Assembly (NCBI GenBank): GCA_003553305.1
Contig: PWEB01000273.1
Location: 1 to 8,446 of the forward strand
From: Syntrophomonadaceae bacterium
Lineage (GTDB): Bacteria > Bacillota > Dethiobacteria > DTU022
DNA: 8,446 nucleotides
Direction of reading: 5' to 3'
The notes beneath the pieces are model-generated. The model did no database searches, was not told where the DNA came from, and was given only the letters and a program-made list of their open reading frames with translations. Position 1 is the first letter of the stretch; each line of letters starts with the position of its first letter. The translations under genes and the position numbers were made by a program. Below, one piece after another: positions 5,962 to 8,446 of the stretch.

Positions 5962-6008
5962 CTGTTTTGGAGAGTTATAAACATCGCTGCAAGATGGTTA
6001 ACATAACC

Positions 6009-7043
6009 TTAGGGCCGGCCGATCCCCAAACCGGGTTCAGCATTCAGATCTAAGGAGGCAAAACGCTTTTTTTGGTAGAGCGGGTAGGCCGCAGCAGCAA
6101 TCATGGCAGCGTTATCGGTGCACAGCTTAAGGTCCGGGTAGTGCAGGACAACCGAGGGTAGAGTTGCCCTCAAGCGCTCCTGCATGCGCCGGCGCAGGTG
6201 GCTGTTAGCAGCTACTCCACCGGACATGAGCACTGTTTGAGCCTCCAGATCCCCGGCAGCAGCGACTGTTTTTTCCACCAATACCTCAATCAGCGCTTCC
6301 TGAAAAGAGGCGACCAGGTCGGGCAAGTTAATCTGCTCACCACGGCGGCGGGCGTGGTAGAGGTGATTAATTACAGCAGTCTTTAAGCCGCTGAAGCTGA
6401 AATCATAGAGTCCGTCATTCCCGAGCCAGGCCCGGGGGAAATCAATAGCCGCAGGATTACCTTCACGGGCCATTTTATCAATCAGCGGCCCCCCGGGATA
6501 TCCTAATTCAAGAACCCGGGCGATCTTGTCAAAAGCTTCACCGGCTGCGTCATCACGGGTCCGGCCGAGTGATTTTATAGCTCCCGACTCTTCGATCAGG
6601 AGCAATTCACTGTGTCCGCCCGAAACGATCAGGTTCACAGCCGGGTAGTAAATGACCGCCCCTTCCAGTTGATTAGCATAGAGATGAGCTTCGAGGTGAT
6701 TGACCGAAACCAGGGGCAACCGGGCAGCATAAGCGAGGGCCTTGGCCGTGGCCACCCCGATTAGGAGGGCTCCGACCAGGCCGGGGCCGTGGGAAACAGC
6801 GATGGCCTGCAGGTCTTTTAACTGAACGCCGGCTTCTTTTAGAGCATCATCAATCAGGGGATTCAGCAAGGAGAGGTGCTGGCGGGAGGCAATCTCGGGC
6901 ACTACTCCGCCGTAGCGGGCATGCAGTTCGACCTGGGAAGAAACCAGGTTGCTTAAGATCCTCCGGCCGTCTGCCACTACTGCGGCGGCAGTTTCATCAC
7001 AGGAGGTCTCAATTCCCAGGATCAAAACCGGTGCTTCCTTCAT
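6009..7043 (-). CDS. tsaD: tRNA N6-adenosine threonylcarbamoyltransferase
   Basis: This 344-residue catalytic subunit transfers the threonylcarbamoyl group to A37 of ANN-decoding tRNAs, acting with TsaB and TsaE in bacteria. It has the Kae1/TsaD ASKHA fold with GIETSCDETAAAV (10-22), HGPGLVGALLIG (85-96), metal ligands H116 and H120 in VNHLEAH, SGGHSEL (141-147), SGGVAAN (274-280) and the third metal ligand D310 in CTDNAAMIA. Length matches the family. The reading frame is open to 7151, but the ATG at 7043 is preferred: it is preceded by GGAGAGGGG and gives the standard N-terminus, while the upstream 36 residues are unlike the family. The start overlaps the end of rimI by 35 bp, suggesting coupled translation. 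Confidence 0.97.
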   Translation of the reverse strand: MKEAPVLILGIETSCDETAAAVVADGRRILSNLVSSQVELHARYGGVVPEIASRQHLSLLNPLIDDALKEAGVQLKDLQAIAVSHGPGLVGALLIGVATAKALAYAARLPLVSVNHLEAHLYANQLEGAVIYYPAVNLIVSGGHSELLLIEESGAIKSLGRTRDDAAGEAFDKIARVLELGYPGGPLIDKMAREGNPAAIDFPRAWLGNDGLYDFSFSGLKTAVINHLYHARRRGEQINLPDLVASFQEALIEVLVEKTVAAAGDLEAQTVLMSGGVAANSHLRRRMQERLRATLPSVVLHYPDLKLCTDNAAMIAAAAYPLYQKKRFASLDLNAEPGLGIGRP

Positions 7044-7587
7044 CAGGCCCCTCTCCCTTCTGTTCCACTGGTTCCGCTTGTTCAATTTTGCCCTGCTCAT
7101 AATTTTTTTTAACAATCTCGGCCCAGTTCTTCTCCGGCAGCTGCAGATCATGTAAAGTCATAATCAGAGCATCTTCGTCTGAATAGTATGATTTTCGCCG
7201 GCCGTGAACTTCAAAACCCAGATTTGAATAAAATTTGCGGGCACCCCGGTTGCTCGGGCGCACTTCTAAGGTCATACGGCGCGCCCCATGGGGGATCACT
7301 CTTTTGATCAGGGTCCTGACCAGGCAGCCGCCAATTCCACAGCGGCGATAATCGCTTTCTACGGCCAGGGTGGTGATATGCCCTTCATCTAAGACCAGCC
7401 AGGATCCAATATAGCCGACTACTCTTCCGTCCAGGCGGGCTACCAGATAAATGGCCATGCGGTTTAATTCAAGTTCACTCCGGAAAGACTGCAAAGACCA
7501 GGGATCTTTGAATGATTCCTGCTCTATTTCGAATACGGAGGCTAAATTATGTTCATTCATCAATTCGATGGTTAAAGTCGGGTCCAT
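7009..7587 (-). CDS. rimI: Ribosomal-protein-alanine N-acetyltransferase (GNAT), with C-terminal tail
   Basis: This 192-residue GNAT enzyme acetylates protein N-termini, classically that of ribosomal protein S18, using acetyl-CoA. Visible features are FEIEQESFKDPWS (19-31), the acetyl-CoA loop RRCGIGG (81-87), the conserved Glu in TLEVRPSN (106-113) and RKSYYSDEDALIM (131-143). The family usually ends just after that last motif at about 150 residues; here a charged Glu/Lys/Gly-rich tail of about 40 residues follows and overlaps the tsaD start. The ATG at 7587 lies 4 bp after the tsaB stop. An AGGAGG (7610-7605) lies 17 bp upstream, farther than usual, and no other in-frame start codon fits it. 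A TTG at 7626 inside tsaB would add 13 residues but has no ribosome site. Confidence 0.92.
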   Translation of the reverse strand: MDPTLTIELMNEHNLASVFEIEQESFKDPWSLQSFRSELELNRMAIYLVARLDGRVVGYIGSWLVLDEGHITTLAVESDYRRCGIGGCLVRTLIKRVIPHGARRMTLEVRPSNRGARKFYSNLGFEVHGRRKSYYSDEDALIMTLHDLQLPEKNWAEIVKKNYEQGKIEQAEPVEQKGEGPDEGSTGFDPGN

Positions 7588-7591
7588 AGGG

Positions 7592-8326
7592 TTATTGCTT
7601 TGAACCTCCTTGGCGTTCGGCGGCAAGCCGTTCAGCTTCGGGGCGGCGCAGATAGCTGGGCAGCAGCTCTAAGTATGAGGCGCCGGGTTTTTCGCGGAGG
7701 AGACTTTTTCCGCGCAGGGCAACCAGGGCAGCCCGGCAAACCCTGAACGGGGCAGAGGCCGCCATTGCCCGCCCGGGCAGGGCTGTTTCGATCTGTGCAG
7801 TGCAGCTTTGCAGGCCTTCACCGGTGAAAGTAACCGGCCCTGTATATTGCTCCCGCAGAGTGGCAAAAAGATCTTCTAAAGCTATCGCAGCGGGCTCAAG
7901 TAAGGTTTCAAGGGCGTAAGGTTCATTATTCCCGCGCCTGAATAGGGCGGTATAGACCTCGCTGCGGCGGGCATCAAGCAGGGGGCAGATCAGAGCTCCC
8001 GGGGCGGGCACAGCTTCAGCCATGGCTCCTAAGGTGCAAACGGGCACTCCCGGGATGCCCAGGCCCTGGGCCAGGGCACGGGCAGTGGATACTCCGATGC
8101 GCAGGCCGGTAAAAGAGCCCGGACCGGCCGAGGCAGCAATGGCCCCAAGCTCTTCGCGTTCGATTCCGCTTTCGGTGAGCATCCGGTCAAGCAGGGGCAT
8201 TAGCCGCTCAGAATGGGTTTTTTTGATATTAAGGGTCATTTCCGCCAGCAGGGTGTCTTCCCGCAGGAGGGCTACACTGCAGGAGAGGGTCGTGGTATCA
8301 ATGCCTAGAATGAGCAGGGTTCTCAA
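7592..8326 (-). CDS. tsaB: tRNA threonylcarbamoyladenosine biosynthesis protein TsaB (YeaZ)
   Basis: This 241-244 residue protein is a non-catalytic ASKHA-fold partner of TsaD in t6A synthesis. Signature segments are LGIDTTTLSCSVAL at the N-terminus, KTHSERLMPLLD, SAGPGSFTGLRIG and LLPSYLRRPEAER near the C-terminus. As expected for TsaB, the HxxxH metal motif of TsaD is absent. The start is uncertain: TTG at 8326 is a usual initiator but only 1 bp from the AGGAGG, while CTG at 8317 is 10 bp away and gives the family-standard M-x-x-x-GIDT N-terminus. An in-frame TAA lies just upstream. Together with rimI and tsaD it forms a tight operon; tsaE is not in the window. Confidence 0.94.
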   Translation of the reverse strand: MRTLLILGIDTTTLSCSVALLREDTLLAEMTLNIKKTHSERLMPLLDRMLTESGIEREELGAIAASAGPGSFTGLRIGVSTARALAQGLGIPGVPVCTLGAMAEAVPAPGALICPLLDARRSEVYTALFRRGNNEPYALETLLEPAAIALEDLFATLREQYTGPVTFTGEGLQSCTAQIETALPGRAMAASAPFRVCRAALVALRGKSLLREKPGASYLELLPSYLRRPEAERLAAERQGGSKQ

Positions 8327-8327
8327 A

Positions 8328-8333
8328 CCTCCT
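8328..8333 (-). promoter_or_regulatory. Perfect AGGAGG ribosome binding site of tsaB
   Basis: AGGAGG reads on the minus strand from 8333 to 8328. One base separates it from the TTG at 8326, too close for normal initiation; ten bases separate it from the in-frame CTG at 8317. This site therefore argues that translation may begin at CTG. Confidence 0.7.
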
Positions 8334-8371
8334 GTTTAGGTCCTCATTTTTTCTTAAACCTCGGGCATTCA

Positions 8372-8446
8372 TTAATCAACAAACTCGTGTTCTTCCCATT
8401 CACCTTCCTGTTCAGTCCCGTCGGCAAAAATAATCTTGCCTTCCCC
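8372..8446 (-). CDS. C-terminal end of an unidentified acidic protein (partial)
   Basis: An open frame enters from beyond the window and ends at TAA (8374-8372) after 24 visible codons. The peptide includes KIIFADGTEQEGEWEEHEFV: strongly acidic, with a DGT-x-x-EGEW pattern that suggests a beta-hairpin. I do not recognise the family. It does not resemble the end of TsaE, the gene often found before tsaB. The 45-bp gap to tsaB and the absence of a visible promoter suggest it is in the same transcript. It could also be a chance open frame, but a clean end just before the tsaB ribosome site favours a real gene. Confidence 0.55.
   Translation of the reverse strand, partial: GEGKIIFADGTEQEGEWEEHEFVD

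Larger units (their letters stand above)
5697..6008. other. Structured spacer between tsaD and murC
   Basis: No gene is seen in these 312 bp. From the tsaD side the spacer holds a 13-bp dyad right after the tsaD stop (GGTTA-aca-TAACC, 5996-6008, without a T run), repeat copy 3 with DnaA-box-like sites (5912-5961), an 8-bp direct repeat GCCATTTC (5875-5882 and 5886-5893), a 7-bp hairpin (5856-5874), an AT-rich dyad AATAA-cga-TTATT (5815-5827) beside a perfect but unpaired TTGACA (minus, 5832-5827), and the murC promoter (5747-5755). It is the densest non-coding region of the window. Confidence 0.7.

Noticed and set aside
5697..6008. Chromosomal replication origin
   Set aside because: Only three box-like sites, no dnaA, dnaN or rpmH nearby; an origin cannot be supported from this window.
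7044..7151. 36-residue N-terminal extension of TsaD
   Set aside because: It is the out-of-frame overlap with the rimI tail, rich in Arg and Lys; the family N-terminus and a good ribosome site point to the ATG at 7043.
8300..8369. Short minus-strand frame starting ATG just after the partial gene and overlapping the tsaB start
   Set aside because: Only 24 codons, no ribosome site, overlaps tsaB in another frame; kept only as a possible coupling leader.

Overview
The window looks like chromosome from a low-to-mid GC Bacillota (Clostridia-type) bacterium. This rests on strong AGGAGG-type ribosome binding sites, several TTG/GTG starts, short intergenic gaps, a Gram-positive-style lipoprotein binding protein, a CpsB/YwqE-type PHP phosphatase, and the tsaB-rimI-tsaD gene order. 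The very acidic binding protein suggests a saline or alkaline habitat, but that is inference. All recognisable genes lie on the minus strand, so transcription runs from high to low coordinates.

Layout in transcription order: (1) 8446-8372 is the last 24 codons of an unidentified acidic protein. (2) 8326-6009 is a compact tsaB-rimI-tsaD operon. TsaB and TsaD are subunits of the tRNA t6A37 threonylcarbamoyl machinery, and RimI is a protein N-acetyltransferase commonly encoded with them. (3) 6008-5697 is a structured spacer with a cluster of DnaA-box-like 9-mers, a 7-bp hairpin and an extended -10 promoter for murC. (4) 5696-4287 is murC (peptidoglycan precursor ligase). (5) 4286-4179 is a spacer holding a three-copy 11-bp tandem repeat. 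(6) 4178-3378 is a CpsB/YwqE-like PHP phosphatase. (7) 3377-3050 is a spacer with a 30-bp repeat and a sigma-A-like promoter. (8) 3049-326 is a three-gene ABC importer operon (permease, ATPase, lipoprotein binding protein) of the nitrate/sulfonate/taurine family. (9) 325-1 holds a terminator-like hairpin and a second identical copy of the 30-bp repeat.

Most of the coding content is conserved housekeeping: tRNA modification and cell wall synthesis. The importer operon is the accessory part. It looks visibly more AT-rich than the genes to its right and is bracketed by perfect 30-bp direct repeats 3151 bp apart. A diverged third relative of that repeat lies between tsaD and murC and coincides with the DnaA-box cluster.

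I see no convincing new multi-gene system. The best leads are non-coding: the dispersed intergenic repeat family, its overlap with DnaA-box-like sites, and the 11-bp tandem array before the PHP phosphatase gene.
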